Source of the DNA: Leptotrichia sp. oral taxon 847
Lineage (GTDB): Bacteria > Fusobacteriota > Fusobacteriia > Fusobacteriales > Leptotrichiaceae
DNA: 64,000 nucleotides
Direction: 5' to 3'
NCBI RefSeq assembly: GCF_001553645.1
Contig: NZ_CP014231.1
Location: 1,302,001-1,366,000 of the forward strand
Position numbers and translations under genes: made by a program. Each line of letters opens with the position of its first letter. The stretch's first letter is position 1. The notes beneath the pieces are model-generated. The model was not told the DNA's origin. It saw nothing but the letters and a program-made list of their open reading frames with translations, and made no database searches. Below, piece after piece: positions 43,575 to 53,568 of the stretch.

Positions 43575-44516
43575 ATGGCAGGTAAAACTAAATTTATGAA
43601 ATATGCTTATTTCGATGGAAAAATAGTGGAGTTTGAAAAAGCGACAGTAAGCATTGCAACAAACAGTTTACAATACGGAACAACTTGTTTTGGAGGTGTC
43701 AGAGGATATTACAGAAATGGAAAAGTGGCAATTTTTAGACTAAAAGACCATTACATAAGACTTATGACAGCTTCAAAAATGTTGGGGTATGAATACTTTA
43801 TGGAATGGGATGAGTTTAAAAATATCGTAACAGAATTGGTTAAGAAAAACGATATAAAAGAAGATTTCTATATGAGACCTTTTATTTTCTGTAAGGAACC
43901 AAGAATATCACCTAAAAAGGCAGGACTTGATTTTGAACTTGCAATTTATATGTTGCCACTTGCAGATTATGTAAGTACAAAAGGTGGACTAAAATTAATG
44001 AGTTCAACTTACAGAAAATACAATGATTCTTCTATTCCAACCAAAGCAAAAGCAGGTGGATCTTATGTTAATTCATTCCTTGCAACAAGTGATGCTCAAA
44101 GAAACGGTTATGATGATGCGTTAATGCTTGATGATGCAGGAAATGTAGTAGAAGTTTCTGTTGCAAATATTGTATTAATTTACAGAGATCAAGTAATAAT
44201 ACCTGATACAGGAAATGCAGCGCTTGAAGGAATTACAGTTAGATCAGCATTAGAATTGTTGGAATACAACGGATATAAAGTTAATCGTGGAAAAATTGAC
44301 CGTTCAATGGTATTTACAGCGGACGAATTGCTAGTAACTGGTACAGCAATGAAAATCACTTATGCTGAATCATTGGATAAAAGACCAATTGGACAATTAG
44401 ATTTTAACGCAACACCAAAACCTGGTAAATTCTACGAATTGTTAAAAGGTGAATACGAAAAAGTAATTAATGGAGAACACGAATTGTCTAAAAAATGGTT
44501 ATTTATTGTAGAATAA
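43575..44516 (+). CDS. ilvE: Branched-chain amino acid aminotransferase (class IV PLP)
   Basis: 313 residues. N-terminal YFDGKIVEFEKATVSIATNSLQYGTTCFGGVRGY is typical of IlvE; the PLP Lys is in TKAKAGGSYVNS and the phosphate-binding region is EGITVRSALELL. Transfers amino groups between Leu/Ile/Val and 2-oxoglutarate. It stands alone with its own promoter and terminator, so it may serve in amino-acid fermentation or balance rather than in an ilv operon. Confidence 0.94.
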   Translation: MAGKTKFMKYAYFDGKIVEFEKATVSIATNSLQYGTTCFGGVRGYYRNGKVAIFRLKDHYIRLMTASKMLGYEYFMEWDEFKNIVTELVKKNDIKEDFYMRPFIFCKEPRISPKKAGLDFELAIYMLPLADYVSTKGGLKLMSSTYRKYNDSSIPTKAKAGGSYVNSFLATSDAQRNGYDDALMLDDAGNVVEVSVANIVLIYRDQVIIPDTGNAALEGITVRSALELLEYNGYKVNRGKIDRSMVFTADELLVTGTAMKITYAESLDKRPIGQLDFNATPKPGKFYELLKGEYEKVINGEHELSKKWLFIVE

Positions 44517-44531
44517 TTTAAATAAAAATTT

Positions 44532-44552
44532 CAGGAGTTATAATAACTCCTG
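44532..44552 (+). terminator. Bidirectional terminator between ilvE and sbcC
   Basis: Palindrome CAGGAGTTA-TAA-TAACTCCTG with a T7 run on the plus strand and an A-rich run on the other side, between convergent genes. Confidence 0.85.
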
Positions 44553-44557
44553 TTTTT

Positions 44558-47500
44558 TTATGAAATGTTTATTTTTGCATGGCTGATTCCATTGGCATCT
44601 TTTGTTATGAGGATCTGTTTTTCAATTTCTTCTTTTAATTCATTCACGTGAGAAATTATACCGATAAGTTTATTATCCGTTGAAAGACTTTTAAGAGCCG
44701 TCATCGCTTGTTCTAGTGTCGTATTGTCAAGCGTTCCAAATCCTTCATCAATAAACAAGGTGTCAAGTTGAATTCCTCCTGACATTGCCTGAATTTCATC
44801 AGAAAATCCAAGAGCTAAGGATAAGGATGCAAGAAAAGACTCCCCTCCTGAAAGAGTTGTAACTTCTCTAATCGTTCCATTGTGATGGTCAAGAATATCT
44901 AAATTTAATCCAATTTTTGAATTTCCGTCAGAGTTAATGCTTCTTTTTAATTCATATTTTCCATTTGACATAGTAAGAAATCTTTTGTTTGCTCGAAAAA
45001 GTATTTTTTCAAAATATTTTGCATGAATGTAAGTTTCAAATTTTATTTTATCTTTTCCAGTTAAATTTCCTTGAATTGTGTCCAAAAGAGCTTTTATCAA
45101 AGTATTTTTTCTTTGAGCTTCTTTTAATTTATCAGTTTTTTCCTCGTATTCTATTAAGATTTTTTGATTTATCAAAAGCTTGGAATTATTTTTTTGAAAA
45201 TTTTCGTTTTTCAAGTCCGCTTCATTTTTTATCTTTTCAAAATTTTGTAAAAGAAACTCTATGTTTAAGCTCTCACTTTTTTGAATTTCCTTTTCCAGCT
45301 CAAAAATTTTATTTTTTATTACAATTAAAATGTTGTTTGATTCGTCAAAAAGCTTCTTTTCATTTTTTATCTTTTCTCTAATTTTAAAAATTTTATTTTC
45401 CAATTCTAAAATTTTTTCTGTAGCTAAATTTTCATTTTCAAATTCAAGAGAGCTTTTTATTTTTTCAATATTTTTTTCGTAATTTTTTAAATCAGCTTTT
45501 GTCAAAGTTATTTCATTTTCCAATCTAGTTACATCTTTTTTTCCATTTTCAATTTCAATTTCTTTTGAAGGAATAATTTTTTTCAGATTTTCAAATTCCA
45601 GAGAATTTTTTTTCTCATTTTCAAGTAGTTTTTCTAATTTACTTTTTTCGTCAAACAAAATATTTTCTTCTTTTAAAAGTTTATTTTTTTCATTTTCAAA
45701 TTCAAAATTTTCTTTTGTTCTCTTTTCAATTTCAAAGACAACATTTTTAAAATTAGCAGTTGTTTCCGCTTTTAGAGAAATCGCTACTGTTTTTTCATTT
45801 TGATTTGTTTTTTGAGCTAAATTTAGATTTTCTAATTCTTTTTTTAAGAACTCAATTTCATTTTGACATTTTCTCTTTTCAACTTTTCTTTTTTCTTCAT
45901 TTTCGATTAATTTTTTTATTTGCTCCAATTCATTATTTAAAGAAGAAAATTTATTAGAAATCCAGTCTTTAATTTTTTCTTCGTCAATATTTTCCATCTC
46001 GAAAAAATCTTTCAAATTTTTTTGCAAGTCCAATTTTTTTATTTCAATTTTTTTTGCTATTCCACCACAATCTGTAGTTAAATTTTTCATTTTTAAAAAC
46101 AATTCTTCGGATGTCTTTTCTTTCATTTCCACCTTTTCCAAAGTTATATTTTCGATTTCAGAAGTATAAGCGGGTTTCGGATGATTTGTTGAGCCACAAA
46201 CTGGACAAGGCTCATTGTCAATTAAAGTTTTAGCAAGAAAGCCAGCCTGATTATTGTTGTAAATTTTTCTTAAATTTTTGGAAATTTTATATTGTGCTTC
46301 AAAATCTTTTTGAATTTTGTCATATTCCATTAGTTTTAAATTATATTCATTGCGAGTTTCGTCTAGTTCCTCTGTCAAATTTTTCAAATTATCCAAATTT
46401 TTTAAATCATTTAAAATTTTATTTTTTTCCAAAGAAAAATTTGCCAAATTTTTTTCAATCGTGTCAAAACTTGTCAATTCTTTTTCCTTATTGTTCAAAA
46501 ACTCATTATTTTGATGAATTTTATCTATAATTTCGGTTTCTATTTTTTCCAGTTTTTCAACTTTGTTTTCGTAATCTTTTTTACTTTCTTTTTTTTCGCA
46601 GTAATCTTTAAAAAGATTTTTTAATTCTTCCAGTTTATCAATTTTATCTTTCAATTTATTCATTTCATTTTCAAATTTAAAAATATTTTTAGAAGAGTCT
46701 TCTAAACTTTCTTTTTTATCTTTCAAAATTTTTAAATTCTTTAATTCAAATTCCAGTTGTTGTTCCAAATTTATTTTTTTCTTTTCTTTTTCAAAAAATA
46801 ATTTTTGTAAATCATTTTTTTCAAATTCCAAATTTTTTAATTCAGAATATTTCCCCAAATCCTTTTTTATAATTTCTTTTTCCCCATTCAATTTATCAAT
46901 TTCAAGTTCTTTATCTGGGTGATTTTTCAAATTTTTTTCGTAATTTTCAAATTTAATTTTTTCTTTTATTTCCTCTTTTTTCAAATTTTCTAATTTTTCT
47001 TTTTTTAATTCAATTTCTTTTACTCTATCCAATTTTTTTTCAACAGATTGTTTTTCATTTTCAATATTTTTAATTTCATTTTTCAATTTTTCGTTTTTTT
47101 CTGACTGTAATGAAATTAGTTCTCTTAAAAAATTAGAAAAATCTATATTTTTTGTATCTTTAGGAAGAAAATTTAATTTACAATCTTCGTCATATTCCAC
47201 TCTTTCTTTAAAATTTTCCAGTTGTCGTGTCAAAAAAGTATTGTCATTTTCAATATTTTTATATTTTTCTTTTATTTTATTTTCTAAAATTCCGTAATTT
47301 GCTGTTTTAAAAATATCTCTAAAAATATTTTCTTTCTCAGAAGTTTTCGCAAAGAGAAATTTTGCAAAATCACCTTGTGCAATCATACAAATTTGTCTAA
47401 ATTGATTTTGATTGACTCCTAAAATGTCCTTTATTTTTTCATTTACTTCATTTTTTTTTGTTAGAATTTTGCCATTTGGCAGGTGAAATTCAACTTTTGA

Positions 47501-47839
47501 GTGTTGAGTTACAGTTTTAGCTTTTCCTCTTTTTGATTTTCTTTCATAAGTTGGATTTCTTTTAATGAAATATTTTTCATTTTTATAAGAAAATGTAAGT
47601 TCGACAAAAGTTTCCTCGGTTTCAAGCGCATATTTAGATCTTAAAGTAGACGCTTCATTAATATCGTTACTCGGATTTCCAAAAAGTGCAAAGCTTATCG
47701 CATCAAAAATAGTAGTTTTTCCAGAGCCAGTTTTTCCAGCAATTAAATAAATTCCATTATTTCCTAATTTTTCAAAATCAATTTCTTCTTTTTTTCCATA
47801 AGATTTAAAGGCGCAAACAGTCAGTTTTAAAGGTCTCAT
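44558..47839 (-). CDS. sbcC: Exonuclease subunit SbcC
   Basis: 1093 residues. SMC-like ATPase of the Mre11-Rad50 type: Walker A AGKTGSGKTTIFDAI near residue 35, two long coiled coils, a zinc hook CPVCG near residue 545, signature LSGGESFLASLSLALGFSD and Walker B LDTLFIDEGFGTLD at the C-terminus. With SbcD it cuts DNA hairpins and double-strand ends, which is of interest given the hairpin-rich repeats in this genome. The ATG at 47839 overlaps the sbcD stop (ATGA), so translation is coupled; upstream in-frame codons would overlap sbcD further. Confidence 0.95.
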   Translation of the reverse strand: MRPLKLTVCAFKSYGKKEEIDFEKLGNNGIYLIAGKTGSGKTTIFDAISFALFGNPSNDINEASTLRSKYALETEETFVELTFSYKNEKYFIKRNPTYERKSKRGKAKTVTQHSKVEFHLPNGKILTKKNEVNEKIKDILGVNQNQFRQICMIAQGDFAKFLFAKTSEKENIFRDIFKTANYGILENKIKEKYKNIENDNTFLTRQLENFKERVEYDEDCKLNFLPKDTKNIDFSNFLRELISLQSEKNEKLKNEIKNIENEKQSVEKKLDRVKEIELKKEKLENLKKEEIKEKIKFENYEKNLKNHPDKELEIDKLNGEKEIIKKDLGKYSELKNLEFEKNDLQKLFFEKEKKKINLEQQLEFELKNLKILKDKKESLEDSSKNIFKFENEMNKLKDKIDKLEELKNLFKDYCEKKESKKDYENKVEKLEKIETEIIDKIHQNNEFLNNKEKELTSFDTIEKNLANFSLEKNKILNDLKNLDNLKNLTEELDETRNEYNLKLMEYDKIQKDFEAQYKISKNLRKIYNNNQAGFLAKTLIDNEPCPVCGSTNHPKPAYTSEIENITLEKVEMKEKTSEELFLKMKNLTTDCGGIAKKIEIKKLDLQKNLKDFFEMENIDEEKIKDWISNKFSSLNNELEQIKKLIENEEKRKVEKRKCQNEIEFLKKELENLNLAQKTNQNEKTVAISLKAETTANFKNVVFEIEKRTKENFEFENEKNKLLKEENILFDEKSKLEKLLENEKKNSLEFENLKKIIPSKEIEIENGKKDVTRLENEITLTKADLKNYEKNIEKIKSSLEFENENLATEKILELENKIFKIREKIKNEKKLFDESNNILIVIKNKIFELEKEIQKSESLNIEFLLQNFEKIKNEADLKNENFQKNNSKLLINQKILIEYEEKTDKLKEAQRKNTLIKALLDTIQGNLTGKDKIKFETYIHAKYFEKILFRANKRFLTMSNGKYELKRSINSDGNSKIGLNLDILDHHNGTIREVTTLSGGESFLASLSLALGFSDEIQAMSGGIQLDTLFIDEGFGTLDNTTLEQAMTALKSLSTDNKLIGIISHVNELKEEIEKQILITKDANGISHAKINIS

Positions 47840-48978
47840 AATTCCATCTCCCAAATTTCGTCAATTAAATTTTTCATTATCTCTTCTTGTTCAGTCGTCA
47901 TTTTCTGATTATTTTGCAATTCATAAAATTCTGAAAAAATGTCAAATGGGTTTTCTTTTTCAATTTTTTTCAAATTAATTGAGTTATACTTTTGAGTTCT
48001 TTTATTATCATAGTCTAATTTTAAAATGTTTTCATAAATATTTCGCAATTTTTGGAGTGCATTTGGAATGTCATTTTCATCAGTCAAAGTTATGGCAGTA
48101 AAATTTTTCGTATTCATATCACAATAAAATGATTTTTTTGAAATTTCTTCAAAAGATCCTTTTATAACTTGCATATTTCGTAGTGGGATAAGCGGTATAG
48201 TTTTCATTTTAAAATCATTTTTTGAATCTAATTCCACAACTGTAACCGATTTTTCTACATTTATTTCGGAAAGCGAATATTTTAGTGGAGAGCCACAGTA
48301 TCGTACTCTTTTATTTTTTCCAATACTATAAGCTCTATGAATGTGTCCCAGTGCAACATAGTCAAAATCACCAAAAATATCAGAACTAATATTGTCAATT
48401 TCCCCAACATTTATTTGATCTGAGATATTTTCGCTTTCTTTGCTTTCAGTCACAAATTGATGTGCAATCAAAATATTTCTTTGGGAAATGTCAATATTCA
48501 TATTTTTTACCATTAATTTTGCAGCATCGTTGTAAGAAATTATTTCTTCGTTTGGAAAATATTTTTTTACGTTCACAGGTTTTAAAAATGGTAAAAGATA
48601 AAAATTAATTTCCCCTTTTTCGTCGGTCAATGTATATTTTGAAACTTTTCCCTCAAAGACAGGTGAAATATAGATTTTTCCAAACTTTAGAATTTTTGCT
48701 CCAAATGAGAGCCTTTCTGCTGAATCATGGTTTCCACTGATTATAAATGTATTGATTCGCCTTTTAGAAATTTCAAAAATAAAATTGTCTAAAACTTCAA
48801 CAGCTTCCACAGTCGGAATCGTTTTGTCGTAGACGTCTCCTGCGATTATAATAACATCAGGTTTTATATTATCTATAATTTTTAAAATTTGTTTCAATAT
48901 AAATTTTTGATCTTCTATCATCGAAAATTCATTAATTTTTTTTCCAATGTGCAAATCAGCTAAATGTAATATCTTCAT
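47836..48978 (-). CDS. sbcD: Exonuclease subunit SbcD
   Basis: 380 residues. Mre11-type calcineurin-like phosphoesterase: LHLADLHIGK, IIAGDVYD, ISGNHDSAERL, and ALGHIHRAY provide the two-metal site in the expected order. The ATG at 48978 (MKILHLADLHIG) follows AGGGGAAAA; the ATG seven codons earlier lies before that site. First gene of the sbcDC pair. Confidence 0.95.
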   Translation of the reverse strand: MKILHLADLHIGKKINEFSMIEDQKFILKQILKIIDNIKPDVIIIAGDVYDKTIPTVEAVEVLDNFIFEISKRRINTFIISGNHDSAERLSFGAKILKFGKIYISPVFEGKVSKYTLTDEKGEINFYLLPFLKPVNVKKYFPNEEIISYNDAAKLMVKNMNIDISQRNILIAHQFVTESKESENISDQINVGEIDNISSDIFGDFDYVALGHIHRAYSIGKNKRVRYCGSPLKYSLSEINVEKSVTVVELDSKNDFKMKTIPLIPLRNMQVIKGSFEEISKKSFYCDMNTKNFTAITLTDENDIPNALQKLRNIYENILKLDYDNKRTQKYNSINLKKIEKENPFDIFSEFYELQNNQKMTTEQEEIMKNLIDEIWEMEL

Positions 48979-49052
48979 TAATTTTCCCCTTTTTTTCATT
49001 TTTATAAATTATACAACAGAACTAATAATTTAAAAATATTTTATTTTTTTGA

Positions 49053-50690
49053 TTAAAACTTTTTATTTTTTTTCACTATTTCAATTATTCCCAAAATAGC
49101 TGAAATTGCATATCCTAAAAATCCTAGCGCAGGAATTCCATTTATTTTAGGTGGAATATTTGACAGCACTAGTATTGATGAAGCAATTAATAATGCCGCA
49201 ATGATTATAGCAGTCACCAATCTATCGAGAGTTTTTTGCAGCTCTTTAAACCCCATAACTTCGTGTTTATGTTTTAATTCGCCGTTTAATAGCTTTTGGG
49301 ATATACTTTTTAAGTCTTCGGGAAGAGATAACCAACTTTCAGACACTTGTGCAAATTTTTGACTTCCTTTTTCAAAGATATATCTTGGATTTAATCTTTT
49401 TTTTGAAATTTCGTTGGCGTAAGGCTTCATAATTTTACTTATGTTAAGGGATGGATCCAGGTGTCTTCCAATTCCTTCAATTTGACCTATTCCTTTTGCC
49501 AGAAGATAAATATCTTCGGGAAGAGTAATTTGATTTTTACTTAAAATAATTCTTGTTTTTTCAAAAATATCTTTCAAGCTAATTTCATTTAAGGAATTCC
49601 CATCCACCATGTACACGATTTCTGTCAATTCACGCTCAAAATTTTTTTCATCGGGAACATTGTACATCACTGAAAGTTCTCTGATTGTTTCAATTGCTTT
49701 TTTTATATTTTTTTGAATAAAATACATCAAAAGACTTTCCAGAAGTTCCTTATCTTGTGGATAAAGGCTTCCCATTGCTCCAAAATCAATAAAGACTATC
49801 TTTCCATTTTCTGTCATTAAAATATTTCCTGGGTGTGGATCGGCATGAAAGAAGCCATATTTTAAAACTTGTTTAATATACAGATCCAAACCTACTTTTG
49901 CTACTTCTTCTGGCAAGAATCCACATTTTTTAATTTTTTTTATGTCTGTAATTTTAAATCCGTCTATAAATTCCATACAAAGAATGTTGTCGTTTGACAG
50001 CTCTTTGTAAGTTTTTGGCGTATGAATTCTTTCGTCATTTTTAAAATTATTTGCAAAGCGCTCCATATTGTTTAGCTCGTTTCTAAATGACAGCTCTTTT
50101 GTGATAGAATTTGCAAAAGTATTTATTATGTATGACAAATTTATTTTTTTTATTTCTTCGTTTACTTTTTCAAGATTTGACGCAAAATCCTTCATCACAA
50201 GCAAATCTGCCGCCACAATTTCTTTTATATTTTCTCTTCTAACTTTTAATACAATTTCATTTCCATTTTTTAAAATCCCCCTAAATACTTGTCCCATCGA
50301 AGCCGAGGCTATTGGAATTTCTTCTATTTTTTTAAAATATTTAAAAGGCTCGATATTTAGTTCATTTTTTATTTTTTCATAAATATTTATTTTTTCAGGT
50401 TCTACATTATCTTGTAATTTTTGAAATTCTGCAATTAATTCTGGTGGGAAAATATCTGTTCTGTTGCTACACATCTGTCCCAATTTGACATAAGTCGGCC
50501 CCAATTCTTCCATTGCCATCCGGATTCTTTCGGGAAATGAAGTTGCTTTTATGTTTTCAATTTTTTTGCTTTTCTGCTTAATTTTATTTGGAATAAATTT
50601 TTCAATCCCGCTGCGGTCAAAAAGCTCCTCAAATCCATATTTGAAAAGAATTTCTGATAATCTTGCCATCCTTTTAAATTTTTGTATCAT
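49053..50690 (-). CDS. UbiB/ABC1/AarF-family atypical kinase
   Basis: 545 residues. Family features: the ASMGQVFRG A-rich loop in place of a P-loop, catalytic HADPHPGNIL and metal-binding IDFGAMG, and the KxGQ N-terminal motif (YVKLGQMCSNR). Two hydrophobic helices at the C-terminus (near residues 490-540) anchor it in the membrane. UbiB proteins aid quinone synthesis in respiring bacteria. A fermentative anaerobe with this gene probably uses it for some other isoprenoid lipid; that is inference. Stands alone. Confidence 0.9.
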   Translation of the reverse strand: MIQKFKRMARLSEILFKYGFEELFDRSGIEKFIPNKIKQKSKKIENIKATSFPERIRMAMEELGPTYVKLGQMCSNRTDIFPPELIAEFQKLQDNVEPEKINIYEKIKNELNIEPFKYFKKIEEIPIASASMGQVFRGILKNGNEIVLKVRRENIKEIVAADLLVMKDFASNLEKVNEEIKKINLSYIINTFANSITKELSFRNELNNMERFANNFKNDERIHTPKTYKELSNDNILCMEFIDGFKITDIKKIKKCGFLPEEVAKVGLDLYIKQVLKYGFFHADPHPGNILMTENGKIVFIDFGAMGSLYPQDKELLESLLMYFIQKNIKKAIETIRELSVMYNVPDEKNFERELTEIVYMVDGNSLNEISLKDIFEKTRIILSKNQITLPEDIYLLAKGIGQIEGIGRHLDPSLNISKIMKPYANEISKKRLNPRYIFEKGSQKFAQVSESWLSLPEDLKSISQKLLNGELKHKHEVMGFKELQKTLDRLVTAIIIAALLIASSILVLSNIPPKINGIPALGFLGYAISAILGIIEIVKKNKKF

Positions 50691-50897
50691 TTTTTTCCTT
50701 TCTCTTTAACTTTTTTTATTGTATCATTAAATTTCTATTTTTTCCACTGGAGTAAAAAATATGATAAGTTAAAACTTTTTTTGTAGATTTTAATTGGCTT
50801 TTGTTACGAAATATTACTTTATTTAACAAAACTCTTTAATTTTTTTCATAATACTTTGGTCATTCTAACATCAAATTATCAAACTTTTAAATTAGTT

Positions 50898-51434
50898 TCA
50901 TATTTTGTTCAAAATTTTTCTCATCTTTTCAAATTCATCCCAATTTTTTTCATTTACAAATCTCTTCCAGTTTTCAAAATTGTTTTCTCTCATATATTTT
51001 CTCAAGGTGGAGGCATTTATTTTTATATTATTTCTGGAAATTGGAATAAAATTCACCTCAGTTTTTATTTTTTCGTTAAACCAGCTTTGGCATTTTGTTT
51101 CCTCGCCGTACACAATACAATCGATTTTTCCTACTAACTTTTTCGCTTGACTGAACAAATAATCTCCCCATTGGGTAACATTTCCTACACCTAGGTCAGC
51201 TAGTGGAAAAATTATTAATTTATTTTTTTTTATTTCATCTTCATAAATTTTTTTTATCATTTTTTTTCTTAGTTCGTAGGAAAAAGGATTTTCTTTTGTT
51301 CCAGATTTATTGCTGGAGCCTATAAATACTAAAACTTTACTGCAAATCTCAAGAGCTTTATTTATAATATATTCGTGTCCTTTGTGAAATGTTTGAAATC
51401 TTCCCAAAACTAAACCTGTTTTATATTTTTTCAT
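50898..51434 (-). CDS. NMN adenylyltransferase (NadR/NadM-type nucleotidyltransferase)
   Basis: 178 residues. LVLGRFQTFHKGHEYIINKAL carries the nucleotidyltransferase GxFxxxHxGH motif; FIGSSNKSGTKENPFSYELRKKMI and ISRNNIKINASTLRKYM (the second conserved loop) fit the NadR/archaeal NadM type. It joins ATP to NMN (or NaMN) to make NAD or its acid form. It lies 31 bases downstream of pncB in the NAD-salvage operon nadE-pncB, which supports the role. No kinase or HTH domain is present. Confidence 0.85.
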   Translation of the reverse strand: MKKYKTGLVLGRFQTFHKGHEYIINKALEICSKVLVFIGSSNKSGTKENPFSYELRKKMIKKIYEDEIKKNKLIIFPLADLGVGNVTQWGDYLFSQAKKLVGKIDCIVYGEETKCQSWFNEKIKTEVNFIPISRNNIKINASTLRKYMRENNFENWKRFVNEKNWDEFEKMRKILNKI

Positions 51435-51465
51435 TTAAGTTCTCCATTTTCATCGTAAAAAAATT

Positions 51466-52666
51466 TTACTGATATTCACGTTCCCGCTCTAATCTGAATT
51501 TTACCGAGTCCTTCAAATATTTTAAGTATTTTTCGTCATCACACATAGTTTTTCCTTCAACATCACTCAATTTGGCGACAGGTCTATCGTTTACATACTG
51601 AAGCTTAATTACAATATTTAGAGGTTTTTCTTTGGTGTCATTAGTTATAAATGTTCCGATTCCAAAAGAAATTTTTACTTTATCTTTAAATTTTTGATAT
51701 AATTTTTCAGCATCGTCAAAATTTAGTGAATCGCTGAATAAAAGTGTTTTTGTCTTTGGATCTATTCCATATTTTTTATAGTGATTTAATATTTTTTCAG
51801 CCCAGGTATATGGATCACCTGAATCATGTCGTACTCCTGTGTAGTTATTTACCATGCTCCTGTCAAAATCCCTTAAAAATAAGTCTGTAGTTATCGTATC
51901 TGTAAGCGCTGTACCATTATCTCCCTTATATTCGTTGTACCAGTCTTCTAGTGCATAATGATTTGTATAAGCTAGTGGAATGGAGTCAATTCCCTGATAC
52001 ATCTGAACATATTCGTGTGCATAAGTTCCAATTGGTACTAAATTGTATTTCATTGCCAAAAATACATTGGAAGTTCCAACCATATTTTGAGTTTCGCTGG
52101 ATAATTTTTTCACTACTTCTTCCTGCCATTCCCTTGAAAGTCTTCTTCTACAGCCAAATTCCGCAAATTTAAAATTATATTTTTTATTTTTAAAATCCAA
52201 AATTTTTTTATCCAATTTTTCTTTTGCTGAAATTATCAGTTCGTCGTAGTCAAATTTCATTCTAAAATACACTTCATTAATAATTTCAAGCAAGTAAATT
52301 TCAAATTGCATAGCACTAAAAAGCGGACCTCTCACAATAACTTTAAGTACTCCATTTTCAAGTGTTGTAGTCACATAATCTTTAATTGGATGCCACAATC
52401 TCAAAAATTCAACGTAATCTGACTTAATAAATCTTATCGAGCGTAAATAGTTCAATTCTTCACTTTTAAAACGCAAATTGCAAAAATAATCAATCTGATC
52501 GTTTATTTCCTTTAACATTTCTTCGGTAAAAATAATTCCTGAGATTTCTGCATTTAAAGTGATATTCTCCCACTAAATCCGTATGTTTGTGAAATATTAC
52601 CTGATTCATATTGAATTTGTAGAAATCCGTGTCCAGTAAAGATGTTATAATGGGTTTTAATTTCAT
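51466..52666 (-). pseudogene. pncB: Nicotinate phosphoribosyltransferase, frameshifted
   Basis: Repaired length about 399 residues, like E. coli PncB. The start (ATG 52666, MKLKPIITSLLDTDFYKFNM) and EYHFKCRN are in one frame; from GIIFTEEMLKEINDQIDYF on the protein continues in another, to 51466. One extra base near 52560 explains the break. Key motifs are intact: FLRLWHPI, GPLFSAMQFEIYLLEIINE, and RHDSGDPYTWAEKIL. Converts nicotinate plus PRPP to NaMN. Its start lies 1 base after the nadE stop with the GGGGGA site inside nadE. Truth of the lesion needs read-level checking. Confidence 0.85.
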
Positions 52667-52667
52667 T

Positions 52668-53405
52668 TTATTTGTCCCCCTTTTTATATTTTGGCATAGG
52701 TAGTATTTTGTGTAAATTAATTTTATGTAAATAATCTATTTTTTCTTTTGCTTTTAAATCAGAAATATTTCCTGTTCTAATATATTCGTCCAAAATTTCA
52801 TAGCTAAATCCTAATTTTTCTTCATCAGATTTTCCGCTCATTCCATCTTCAGGTACTTTTTTTAAAAACATTTCAGGTAATCCAAGTTCAGCTCCCAATT
52901 TTCGCACTTCAGTTTTTGTAAAATCGGAAATCGGTGAAAAATCTCCTGCAGCATCTCCAAATTTTGTCGAATAGCCCACATAATCTTCAGATAAATTACA
53001 AGTGTTAGCCACTCTCCCGCCAACAATAGCAGAAATTCCATACAATACAGCCATCCGTATTCTAGCAGGTTGATTAGTTTTGTAAGCGTCGAATTCATCG
53101 GGATTTACTCCCATTTGTAAAGAAATTGCCTCTTTCAAATCGTTTACAGTCTTTTCAATGTTGACTTCATAGTGCTCTATTTTCAAAAATTCCACTAATT
53201 TTTTTGAAAAGACAATATCGTGCTGTAATCCCTTCGGCATAAGGACTCCTATTACATTCTCATTTCCTAGTGCTTCCACACAAAGTGCTGCTACAACTGA
53301 GGAATCTGTTCCTCCAGAAATTCCCACGACAGCTTTACAGCTTTTTCCATTCTCTTCAAAATATTTTTTGATCCAGTTGATAATTTCTTCTTTTTCATTT
53401 TTCAT
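52668..53405 (-). CDS. nadE: NH3-dependent NAD synthetase
   Basis: 245 residues, no glutaminase domain, so it uses ammonia. The ATP-pyrophosphatase P-loop is VVGISGGTDSSVVAALC; QPARIRMAVLYGISA and EDYVGYSTKFGDAAGDFSPI complete the active site. Amidates NaAD to NAD. ATG at 53405 with AGAGGTGG; the GTG three codons earlier overlaps that site. First gene of the salvage operon nadE-pncB-adenylyltransferase, a nicotinate-to-NAD route. Confidence 0.95.
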   Translation of the reverse strand: MKNEKEEIINWIKKYFEENGKSCKAVVGISGGTDSSVVAALCVEALGNENVIGVLMPKGLQHDIVFSKKLVEFLKIEHYEVNIEKTVNDLKEAISLQMGVNPDEFDAYKTNQPARIRMAVLYGISAIVGGRVANTCNLSEDYVGYSTKFGDAAGDFSPISDFTKTEVRKLGAELGLPEMFLKKVPEDGMSGKSDEEKLGFSYEILDEYIRTGNISDLKAKEKIDYLHKINLHKILPMPKYKKGDK

Positions 53406-53568
53406 GAATACCACCTCTTTTTTATATTATACTCAGAAATTTAAAGAATAACAAGTTTTATGAAAAAATTATAAAAATAATATTCATATTAGAGTTTTCT
53501 AATGTGAAATACAGTCTGTTATAGTATAAAAAATATATAATTAAAAAATTTAAAAATAATGAGGAAAA

